Shown: one piece after another, positions 12,301 through 24,300 of the stretch | How the letters are laid out: every line of letters begins with the position of its first letter | Position numbering within the stretch: the first letter of the stretch is position 1 | Origin: Diphasiastrum complanatum | Lineage: Eukaryota; Streptophyta; Lycopodiopsida; Lycopodiales; Lycopodiaceae | Length of the DNA stretch: 64,000 nucleotides | NCBI GenBank assembly: GCA_029204225.1 | Contig: CM055098.1 | Span: 20,092,685-20,156,684 of the forward strand | Reading direction: 5' to 3' | Notes under the pieces: generated by a model | Database searches by the model: none | What the model saw: only the letters and a program-made list of their open reading frames with translations | Told to the model about the DNA's origin: nothing | Made by a program: the position numbers and the translations under genes

Positions 12301-15300
12301 CTCTTGGGATTCGTAATTAGTTGTAGATGTTTAATCACTCTAATCTAGAAGTTACACGACGCGACTATATACCTTCTGGTTGATGCATGATAATATACAT
12401 GAAGTAGTCTAATGCAAGTAAGCAAGAAGACGAAAATACAGAATATGAGTCCGCTTGCGTGCGAGACAAATTCTGCATAGGATCTGTAGATCCACAAGTC
12501 CGCTAGTAAGCGAGACATTACTCGTGGGAGAACTGTATTTCTCTCACGCCAACGCACTGCGTGGATTTGCATGCAGTGCTTGAAGAATCAGAAGAATCAA
12601 CAGATGATTTTGTAGTCGTTGCGCACGTATCACTCTTATCATGTCTGATCTTGAATGCAAATTAGTCTGCTGTTATTCGTGTGTCTGATTCACTTGTTCA
12701 TTTAATTTCGCACCTTGGTTTGAATTTTGTTGAATGTTGTGTTAATCTAAAAAGTAGATCAGCAATGCCTGTCTACATTCTAGAGGACTGTAGAAATGAT
12801 ACAGTCGGCAGTGACCAGCAATCATATCTGAAATCCATCCGAATTGTTGTGTTTCGCGTTTGTTTCGCGCGAGCGAACGTCAACAATGATGGAGTGAAAC
12901 GGATATTGCTTTATCTCCTCCTTTTTTGCCTCAGTTTGAGGAGATTGTTTCTTTGACAGCTTTAGTCCAGGGTCAAGTGGAAAGTAGCTCTGCTTGCAGT
13001 TGGCCATTCCATACTTCTCTGGCACGTTTGTGAGATATCTCTGCTGGCTTATGAACATCAGACAGCTTGGTCGAATTCGGAAAATTTCGATTCCGAGACA
13101 ATGGTGGGCTAGACCCATATCAGTCATTTTGTACTCCTGGGCCAGCACGCATTTTGTGTCCTTCATCAGATTCAGATCGTTACTGAATAATAGTGTATCA
13201 TCCACATAGAGAGTGATGATGATGAAGAAATTCGATACAAACTTGAAGTAAACATTCGAGTCTGCTGAGTTTGGAATGAAGCCATTCTCAATAAGAAATG
13301 CATTGATTTTCTGGAACCAGGCCCTGGGTGACTTTTTCAGCCCAGAGAGTGCCTTGTGGATTTTGCATACAGGGTGTTGCTTACCCCTCAACTCGTATCC
13401 TTCTGGTTGTGACATAAAGATTTCCTCTTCAATGGTGTCGTTGAGGAAAGCGGTCTGGACATCCATTTGATGGACTTCGAGATCTGCTGCAGCTGCAAAG
13501 GAAAGTAATAGTCGGATCGAAGCATGTTTGACGACTGGGCTGAAGGTCTCGGAATAATCCAAATCTAGAATCTGGGAATAGCCTTTGGCGACCAGCCTGG
13601 CTTTGTAACGATTCAACCTTCCTTCAGCATCATACTTCATCTTGAATATCCATTTGCATGAAATCGGATTTCTTCCCTTTGGTAGAGTGATTGTGCACGT
13701 TTGATTTTCTATCAGAGAATCATATTCAGCGTCCATCGCTGCTTTCCGTTGATCAGCATTAGGTGTAGCCATTGCCTCCGAAACTGTATTTGGTTCTTGC
13801 ACGAAGTAGCAGGCTGCATCATCCATAAATTTGGATGAAGGCTGCCTTGGTCGATTTGAACATCTTGGCTGAATTTCGACCCCCTGCTGTTCAGGCTCAT
13901 TTTTCGAGTTTGTATCGATTTCCTGATTTTCGATCCTGGAATTTTTTTCGATACATGGATTAGAAATTTCTTCAATACCTAGATCGGAAATTTCTCGAGC
14001 TTCCCCCTTGTAGTTGATAAATCGATCTTCCACAAAAATGACATCTCTGCTCGGGAATTATTTTTCTATTTCCAGATTGTAGAGCTTGTATGCCTTGTAA
14101 TCTAGGGAGTAGCCAACAAAAATCGATTTTGTGCTTTTGTCATCCAGCTTCTTCCTGAGATCTTCACGGATCTGAGCATAAGCAATGCAACCAAACACTC
14201 TGATATTCTTGAGTGATGGTTTCGATCCTGTCCACACCTCATAAGGTGTCTTGCCATTCAAGGCTTTGGTGATGGATCGATTTTGTAGATAGGCGGCCGT
14301 TAAAATAGCTTCTGCCCAAAATTTCTTCGAAAGAGAGGCATGGGCCAGCATGCTCTTGGCACTTTCGATGAGTGCCCAATTCTTCCGTTCAGCTACACCA
14401 TTTGACTGAGGTGAGTAGCTCGTTGTGAATTGTTGATGTATTCCGTTGGCCTTGCAGAACTCCTTAAATTCGGTGGAGATAAATTCTCCCCCTCCATCTG
14501 TGCGTAGAGCTTTGATCTTCCTCTGGGTCTGATTTTCAGCAAACGCCTTGAACTGCGTGAAGAACTTGAATGCTTTTGATTTGTTCTTCAGAAAATAGGT
14601 TGCAGTCCTTCAAGAGAAGTCATCGATGAAGATTAGGAGGTCTAGAGCTCCCCCTTTGGAAGCAGTCTACATCGGGCCACAGATGTCGCTATGTACAAGA
14701 TCTAGCAGGCCTTTGGAAGTATGAACTGAGTCAGAAATGAAAAGACTTCTAACATGCTTGCTAATTATACAGCTTTCACATGGAGAAGTTGGCTTCCTGA
14801 TAGAAGACAGATCTTGTACTAGTTTCTGAGTCGACATTTGTTGAATACTATTGAAGTTCAAATGGCCTAATCTGAAATGCCAAAGCATATCAGATGATTC
14901 GGAAGTTGAGGTGTGAAGAGCTTGACTGTTGGAAGAATAACAGTGGCAAAGTTTGTAGAGATCGCCACTTCTTCTCCCAAAAGCTAGAACTTTCCAGGAT
15001 TTGTCAAGAATCGTGCAACCTTGTGTGTCGAATTCGACCCTCCGACCTGAATCAGTGATTCTGCTAATTGAGAGCAGATTCTCGGTCAGATTTGGAACGT
15101 GGAGAACGTTGGACAGCAACTCGACTTCACCTTTCTGAAATTTAATTCTGACTGTTCCTTCACCCTGGATCGAATGTGATGACTTGTCTCCTAGTTGAAC
15201 AACTCGAGAATGGGTGAAAGATTTATAATCTTTGAACCAGTCTTGATGGTGAGCATGTGTTGTGTTGCTCCAGAATCAAGATACCAGGAATCGATATCAT

Positions 15301-18300
15301 GTTGTTCTCCGACCTTGGTCATAAAGGCTGCTTCATCTTCCTCTTGCTATTGTATCGAAAAACTGGTTGAGGCAGAATTCGCTTGTTGTTGAAACTACTT
15401 CTTCTTCTCATTGTTGCATTTCAAAGTTTTGCAGCCTTGATCTCATGTCCAGTTCTCTTGCAGTATCTATAGAATAGTTTCTGCTTTGGTTGGAAAGATG
15501 AATTGTTCGAATTTGACCCTAAGCCAGAATTCGAGCCTGAGTCAAAATTTGATCATGACTGCATATTGCTCTTCTTTTTGGATCTGAACTTCTGATTTTT
15601 GGAATATAGAGCTTGAGGATCTGACCTGTGCTTGAGGAGGTTGCAGATCTTCTGGCCTCCTCTTGTTGAAGTAATGAAATCACTCTTGAGAGGGTGATCT
15701 TTTCCTGGATCGAAATTGCTAGGACCCAGTTCTCATAGGCCTCAGAAAGACTCGATAATAGAATCATAACAGCATCGGTAACTTCATTGACTAAGCCAGT
15801 TGGAGTCATCTGCTCCATAAGATTTTGGAAAGCGTTGATGTCGCTCGAAACACTTACTGCTTCAGACATTCTCATCAGAATGAAAAATTTCTTCCTCAAA
15901 TGGAGTTTGGAGGAGACGTCCCTGATATCGTAGAGTGTTGCTAGGATGTCCCATGCATCCTTAGCAGTCTGAGCGGCTCTTATGTGATTGATTTGATTGT
16001 CTTTGATGTTGAAAGTGATCATGGCAAAAGCCTTGCCATCTTTCAGTCTCCATTTGGTGATAGTGGCTGCATCACCTTCAGGCTTACAAAAATATCATCA
16101 ACGACCGTTTTGTTGCAGTTATTACAACCGCCTCATTACAGTTAATGTATGTACAAAATGGGCGAATTGTCAACGCCAAGTCGTTGGGTCGATTTCAGAC
16201 CGACAATATCGGATTTAGGTTCAGCTCCAAGAATTGACCATACATACATAAGAGATGCAACACGAAGACTTTATGTAGAGACTTTTAACTGGCCAAGCCT
16301 ACAGTCTGCAGATAGAGTAGACACATACAGCACTACAATAGACAATGTGGAGTGCTCTAGGCCAACATGCATCAAGGCTCACCTATTGAAGAATGATGTA
16401 TGTGACCCTACAATTCTACCATTTTTCGTCCATATCTAAATTGTCTCGATCAACCTTCACACAGAATAAATGATTACCCATCATTTGCATTGTCCCACAT
16501 TTGTCTAGGAGCTTGATGAGACTGAGTCATCATCTAACTCCATAGCTTTTCTCATTTTTTAAGTTATAAGCAAGTCTTGTTAGAGAGGTACTTTGGATCC
16601 TTTATACACGAGCTTACATAGTCATAGCTAAGTACTTTAATAAATTGCACATAATTGAACTTAAAATCAGACTAGAAAAATACAGCATGCAAAATACCTG
16701 CAACATCTATAAAAAAATCAATTTATATGCAATAAACACTTGGAGCACAATTTCATTCCTTCACTCACCATTCGAAAAATAGTATGCGATCTGCTACTGT
16801 ACGTGTTCATGTTTGTCTCTCCAACATGCCGATGAGCTGGATTGCATAAAAGTCCACCAGTAAGTCCTTTACTTCAAAAGCACGAGACCCATGAAAACAA
16901 ATATATTATTCAAATTTTATGCATGAAATCGAAAAAGCAATTTTGGCCCTGATCTTTCAAACAAAATTCTCATCATTATTGGAAAGAATGGATTTTGTAT
17001 AGGCAATCATTTCACCAACACAAATTAACCTTTACCACAATCATTAACATACTACGAAGCAAATGACAATACCTCTGCAACAAACATATAATCGTACCTT
17101 CCCCATACTCCATCAGTTGCATAACTTGCTCAGGACTGACTACAATCTCCTCACGAAGACCTGCTACAAAAATCCCACGCTGCCAAAAGACAAAGTAAAA
17201 GGATCATAAGAATGAATGAGAATTTCAAAAAGCAATCTATAATTTCAACCAGTGCATTTCCAGCAAGACAATCTTCTATACTGCACTTTTCTTTGTATCA
17301 GGTCAAAGGTCTTTGCTGACTTCAAGATTTTCGTGCACTTGTAGCTTCCGATTTTCTGGAGCCAGCAGGTCGTTAATCTCCTCATTGTAGATTTCCATGT
17401 ATGACACCCTGAGTAAAAACTCTCTATTTTCTGCCTGAAGTAAATATGACAAGGAGCAACACATCAGATCAAAGGACCAGCTGGTTATACTTAGGACATG
17501 TAAGGTGGCTTCGATAAAAGACTAAGGATGCCCAAATGCAATCCACACCTCCTGAATATTATGGAATACATCTTGAACAGCCAAAGGTATGATTCCAGGC
17601 TCTGTTGGTGATCCTCGCATAGTGAAAGTCTTCCCGCTGCTTGTTTGTCCATAGGCAAATACAGTTCCTACAATAAAAAAGTCAAAAGTAAATCTGAAAT
17701 ACTCATGAACTGACAAACTTAACTTGTAAAAAGTCACTAAATACACTGTATTCATGCAAATTCCACTGCTTTCACTTATCTAGCAAACCTCCATGCTACA
17801 ATCTACATTTTATCCACGAAAGCCCTCAAGGTTAATTTGTTAAAGAAAATAGAGAGAAATTTGTATCCAGCTGTCTTAACAGCTACATGAATATTTGCGA
17901 TTGAAATCCAAAGGGGAGTTAGAAGTTTCTTGTTCACATGCGTTGAGGGTTATACAAAGCCTCAATGGATTTGTGGGAAGAATTACCAAAAGACAAACAA
18001 GTGTGGAATCAAATGAATATCTAGCATAGGTCAAATGCAGAAGAACAAACAATCTATGCCTTCAGGAACTGACAAATTCTGATATTCAAAACAGATCAAA
18101 ACCACTGAGCGAACAATGACAAACACATATTAACTTGTGTCTGACATAACTGCATTCAAACGAAAGTAATTACACATGGCAGAAATGACAACATATGTTG
18201 AAACCACAGAATAGATATTTGATTAATGATCAAATGCACTCACAAAATTGCTCTGCCAATCACTTATAATTAAGTGCACTTCAACAAACTAGTCACTAAG

Positions 18301-21300
18301 GACTGTCGCGTCATTCTCTCTCTTACTTTCGCAACTTGGTCTCTATCCAATACTACTATTGTACTTACATATGCAGATATTAAACATGTTAGTTTCTAGA
18401 TGATTTAATGCTAAACTATACTTTGAATGACGGATCACAATCATATGTCACCATCGCTAAAGGATCCACTAAAGATATGGTAATTTTGGCCGTTTTCCCG
18501 TTCAAATTTTGTTTGAATAACCTCGAATTTCATAACGTCCAAGCATCTTCGGCCAAAGTTTGAGTGTCTTTGAAAATTCTTTGACAAACTGATCCAAATT
18601 TCAAAATGTTCAAACTTTTGTTGGATCTTGACTGTGCAAATTTACGTGTTATTCTACAGATTGTTCGAAACTTAGAGTTGTTATGGAAAAATAAAGACTG
18701 TACAATTGCTTTTTCCAGATCATCATTAGTAATGAAATTCCAATAGGATCATGTAATCCATAAGTTGAAGTAGATTTTTTCATACCATAGCCACATCATG
18801 CTCGAAGAGGGCCCTCGCCATGTTCAGGACATATAGCCCGCTGGATCCGAAGAAGCCAATACCCACACGCTTTGCCTAGCACTTCATCGTGTTGAAGTGG
18901 TTGCTTCGGGTTGCGCCAAATGGCAGCCAGCCTTGAGTTCACACAATGGCATCATAGCAATGAGCCGACTGGACTTAGGTTCCAAAGGATTGTTTTTGAA
19001 GATGATTTCTGGTAACAAGCCGAGCAGTCGGTTGAGGTCCTGCAACTAGTGTACCACCATGTGCTAAGGTTGGTGGATCGAAAGGGTTCTACACTCGGAC
19101 TCATTAACAAGTTTACAGTCAGGATTGTGGAGACCCTTCAACGACCGCCTTTTGATGAGTGTGTTAGAAATACTATGCTAAAGTTAATCCATAGGTTACT
19201 TTGACCCAAAAGGTCGAGATCTGTGTAACCATGGGTATTTAGTTATTTAGGCCATCCTAAGTTTGTCTTAAGTTCAGTTGGACCCAATTTCGGTCATGTA
19301 CTGACTCGTGGGTCCTTAGGGGTCTAATTTTGTTTAGGGGCCCTATCTTGACTTTTGGGAATGCCCTACATTTAGTAAGTGGTTAACCTTAGGGTTTGGT
19401 GGCATTTGGTCACATCCAGTTAGAGTACTTAGATGCTCATTGTGTATTCCATTTTAACAATTTGGCTAAGCATTGCTCTCCATTGCTCTTGTTGTTGTTT
19501 TCTCTCTCTCTCTCTCTTAGAGTTGGGCACCCAGCCTCTTCTCTCTTGTTTTCTGTGGAGATTGATTGATAACTAGATCTTGGTGACTTGACTCTTGCTT
19601 TCCTACATGGTATCGGAGCTACCGGATCTGCAGCAAGCTTGTTTGTTGGTGCCCTACCGGAAGAGGAGCTTCTCTGCTTTTTGTTGTGAAATTTCAGCAT
19701 CTTGCTGATCTGTTCAAGTGGAGTTTGGATCAGCTTTTTTGTCTCTTTTCAGGTTGAAGGAGGGCGGCCATCAGAGATCTTGGAGGAGCAATTTTTGGCA
19801 CCCAAAAATCAGAATCTCAAGTCTGATTTTTATGCAACCAATTTTCAGCAACTTTTGTTTGGAGGAGGGCGCCCAAAAATCTGCTACTGATTTTTGGTTG
19901 TGGTGTCTCCTTATCTTGCTGTTTTTGTTTTCAGGTTTGCATTTGTGTAGGAGGGCGCCCAAAATTCAGCAAACCCTATTCAGGGTTAGGTCAACTTCTG
20001 GCTGGAAATTTGCAGATTCTCAGCAAGTAGTAGGGCGCTTTCAACAGCCCTATTGGAGTGTGTGTTGATCACACTATTTGGCTTCCTAATTGGGTTTCGG
20101 TGTAGGCTTCAATCGAAGCTAACCTAATTTACAAGAAGCTGGTTTGTTTGTGCAGAAAGACAACCATCTATCCATTATCTTTTGGGCACTTGACATCTTG
20201 TGCTCCTACTTTCAGCTCTTTGTTTGCTGCAAATTTTTCAGTAGATTTGGTTGTGGAAAGGCTCTCTTTCCTATCTACTACAAGCTGAAATTTTGTTGGA
20301 GGTAATGGCTAAAGAATCAGAAGCTATCGGTTCTTTGTTTAGTGAAAATCGGTTGGATGGCACAAACTACTCCTTGTGGAGTTACATGATGAAGAATCTT
20401 CTCATAGCGAAAGGGTTGTGGGATTTGGTCAATGGTGATGTGAGGAAAGGCCTCCGTCTTTGGCACCTCCTACACCTCGTGGATCCTCATCATCAACATC
20501 ATCTTCTACATCTTCGGAAGAACAAAAGAAGTGGGATAGAAGGGATGCACAAGCACATTCTATGGTTGCTCTTGCTGTGAAAAGATCTATCTTAACTCAT
20601 ATTAGGTCTTGTAAGACATCTAAAAGTGAGGGGATCAAGTGACCAATCACTTGACGAAGATCAAGGATCTTCATGAGGAGCTTCTCAATATTGATGAGAT
20701 AATTGAGGATGCTCGATTTGTTTCCATTACTCTCAACTCATTACCTTCATCTTATCTTCCATTTGTTTCATCTTTGAGTATCTCTCTTAGGGGACAGCAA
20801 CTCTCCTTTGATGAACTTGTTGGGCTGCTTCTTCGAGAGGAGCAAACGAGGCAAAACTTTGCGGGTGACACTCAACAAGATCAAGCTTTCTTCACGAAAG
20901 TAATTGCTCATTTGCTTCACCCTATGTGGGCTACTGGAGCCATATGCACAAACGTCGAGCTTGTGGATAGCTGGAGAACATACACGCAGAATGTGTATTC
21001 AAGTTAGGGTTGACCCCAAGCACTCATGTAATTGTCAACACTTTGTTTGTGCTTTTGACGATTCGTTCATTTTAAGAATCTGACAATGGGAGTCTTTGTG
21101 CAGGTCATGGCCCCTTCTTGCACAGGATCGAGAGACAGATGTTAGATTTCGAGCACAGACATGGATGTTTCATTGGATCTCAAGGTGAGTATGAAGAGTT
21201 TTTGCCATAGCCGCTCACATGGTGGGGTGTGGTGCAAATCGGCCCCTAATATTACCACTCTTTCCACTCGCATCCTTGCTCAAGTTTGTTATGCATTGGC

Positions 21301-24300
21301 TTCTAAGCAGAACTAGAGCACTTGGTCTCTTATGCACATAAAGAGACGCAATAGGTTCAACGTTTCCCAGCTAAGCAGATTGGGTTGTTGCACCACCAAC
21401 CTAAGGCTATGGTGTAAAGCTGACTCGGGTGCAACCAGTGTGCCCTGTAAGCTAAGGGGTGGCACTCCTTAAAGTCCTAGAGCAAGTTAGGAAGTCTTCC
21501 GGATTTAATAAGTTGATCCTTGGGCATGATTAGCATTCTGGTTTCGCCTCCGGGACTGGTCCAAGTGGAAGGACCCTTACTACAATCTTTTTGCGTCGCT
21601 TAGCCTAAGGGTCCAAGTCACCAGCGTGAGCCCACCGCTATGCCATTTGGTCAATTTGGCGACCACTATGCCTTGGGACTTCACGAGTGACTTGTCTTTG
21701 CCTTTGGTTACCTTTTGGGGATGGATTTGGGTTGGTTGGGATTCATGTTTTCCTAAGTCTGAATGGTTAGGCTTGTTGCGTTTTCTAAGTTGCCTTTTCA
21801 ATGCGTTCATCTCGGATGACTTAAGCATGTCTTGGGAAAACTGCTCAAGTCCCCACACCCTTTGAGAGGGGCGCTTCAGGCTAGTCAAGCAGAGGGATGG
21901 TACACCTAGGCAAGTGAATCCCAAGTGCCTTGGATCCATGGACACTAGAGCAAGCCATGCACACATAGAGGCTACGACTAATGATGAAATCTTTTCAAAT
22001 AAGGATTGGGAGGTGGCACATCATGATAGGAGGCAGCACAGGACCACTAGATCCAAGACCAAGGCCGATGCAGAGGATGCAAGAGAGGAGGGTGGGGATG
22101 AGGCTGAGCAAGGGTTGGATGATGCTGAGCAAGGGTTCGATGATGAGGATGAGGCCTTCGAGGACGAGATGGTGATGGACATTGGAGAGGATGTGGGGTG
22201 GGTTGATCCCGATGCCGAGACATAGGCCGAGCCTGCAACACCAATACGTAGGGAGTGGGAAGTGGAGGGCAAGGCATAGGATACGACCAGCAGTATCACA
22301 AGCAGAGGGAGCAACATGAGCTCATAATATGTTGCAATAAATAAATAGGTTATTGTGTGAGTTTAATTTGGGAATGAGTGCAATCATGAGAATTTGAAAT
22401 GTTGAAAAGTAGACAATAATATGAAGTTAAAATTTAGCATAAAATCTCAAAAATGGTTTGGATGTATCTTTGAAATGCCTTTTCTACAACAAGTGGGATT
22501 TGAGTGCACCTTTGTGGATGTAGCAACCACTCTTATCCAACTTGGCTTTTGCATGGGATAAGAGGGATGAATATAGTTAGAATCGAAAAGCCTATTGTGG
22601 ATTTTTTGATAATTATTGACAATTTTAAACATGGAACCATAGAAGCACATAGCTCTGGAGTGCTGTATTTTGGGAGCGTTTTGGATCAAACGTTACAATT
22701 TTTTGTTTTTTTGGGTTTCTTTTTAAATCTATGTGCTGGGGTGGGAAAAAACAACATTTAGGGATGTAAAATAAATTCCAAACACGTTGCAAAGCATAGT
22801 ACTTACTACTAACTGAACATAGCCTAGCACATTGAAGTTCATTTACTAACTAAACAAAGCATTTAGGCTTCCACATGCTGCATACCAAAACTGAAACTTG
22901 AAAGCAATCACATAGTGCAATCACTTCTCAAAGCATTGAAAAATTCAAGAACATTGTGTATTATAATCAGCATAGCAATGGTTTTCTCCTTGACGGTAAT
23001 CTCATTGAGACTATTCTCAATTTGCCAAACAGAAATGTCTTCGAAACACATGAGAGTTTAGTTCCTAAATTGAGAAAATCAGATTTTAGTGAAGTCTGAG
23101 CCACCTTGCACATGCCCACTAGCAAGTATTTCATTACAAAACTTTCTGGCCTGCTGCTCAAAGGCAGCTACTAATGTTATAAACCAAGAAATCAAACGTC
23201 TTCGAATTCAATGATCAGTTCTTTTCCATGAAAGTCTTCCTCAATGCTTCACATTGATATGCAAGAAAAGTAAATATTCTATGTGCAAAAAAAGTCAGCA
23301 CTAGTCATTGCTCTACAGTAGCACATCACACCGATGAACGAACAATGAGTTTTATTGATAGACAAGTTTCATTCCAGGCTTTACACTCTCAAAAGAGAGG
23401 AGACTGCCAACAACCTAAGTTGATTGAAACTGAACTGGATCATCCTTTGAGAGAGGTATCCATACAAACACTGCATTTCAGATGCATGTTTTGTTCTGTT
23501 TTCATCATAAAGCTGCATGAAGGGATTATAGACTATATTGTGAACTATAGTGAACCTTTTTTGTGAACTTAGTTCTTCACATACATTATATAATATAAGG
23601 CATTCCACGGATTGAAATTTGACTATTGAGCATTATTTCTAATAGACACAAACTCAACTATTTTAAGACTATTCATGTTCTCATATAGAAAAACTCAATG
23701 TATTTTTATTCATTAGTTGCACTTGCAAACATTCTTACAACAAATGAAACTTCAAGTGTTTATTGCTGCTCTCTCACAGGCTCACAGCTTCACAGGTCCT
23801 TGGATATATAATAATTACCATTAAAACCTCCTACAGTAGATGAAATGATGTCCTTTGTGCGAGCTTCATAGATTTCCTGTGTTTTCGAATCTGTATCAAA
23901 AACTCTGTCTGCATATTTCAAACAAATTGACAAATCAAACTTATATTGACTAAGCAATAAGTAGCCATAACATCAAAATGTGATGTTTTCTACATGATTG
24001 AGTGACCCAAAGGAGCATATAATACTCATGATTACTCAAAGACAATCCGCAAGAACATACTAGGACAAACATGGTTCCTTCACATCACAATGTAGACAAC
24101 CTACTTTTAGATGTCTTGCTAGAAACCTTGCAGACAAGCACTTCTAACAGCTTAGAATTTGGGGTAACGATTAGAAAGATTCATACCAAAAGTAAAAGAT
24201 TGTCCAGGCACAGTTGCCCCAGTAGAATTGCATAGATTGATTGTGTTCGATGCAATTTTCCAAGCGCTACCCTTTCCAACCTCTTGTTTGCTTAGTGGCC

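Larger units (their letters stand above)
12880..16090 (-). mobile_element. Ty1/copia element, internal part, decayed (intron 6)
   Basis: The minus-strand order is gag (16085-15519), protease and linker remnant, integrase (15119-14058), and reverse transcriptase (14045-12880). RNase H and both LTRs are missing. The 3' end stops just after the segment that normally begins the PYRSLIGSL motif. It lies tail to tail with the plus-strand copia at 9.03-12.25 kb. Few stops are present (one in the integrase core near 14610, one between integrase and RT at 14055), so it is younger than its neighbour. Confidence 0.9.
5894..16768 (-). other. Kinesin intron 6 (10.9 kb), retroelement-filled
   Basis: This intron lies between switch I (exon 6, donor GTGAGT) and exon 7 (acceptor AAACAG beside 5893). 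About two thirds of it is copia sequence: a minus RNase H piece near 8.5-8.85 kb, a plus-strand element from about 8.87 to 12.25 kb, and a minus-strand element from about 12.88 to 16.09 kb. It also has a 240-bp tandem duplication and a block of unidentified coding-like sequence at 7.2-8.1 kb. The intron would have to be spliced across all of this for a functional kinesin. Confidence 0.9.
17668..23818 (-). other. Kinesin intron 2 (6.15 kb), carrying transposon remnants
   Basis: The intron runs from donor GTAATT (23818-23813) to acceptor TTGTAG beside 17667. It separates the FNG half of the motor from [14 protein letters not shown]. It contains a plus-strand copia LTR, primer binding site and gag (19162-21007) and a hAT remnant (about 21130-22285). 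The parts at 17668-19161 and 22290-23818 are AT-rich, and I recognise nothing coding there. Confidence 0.9.
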
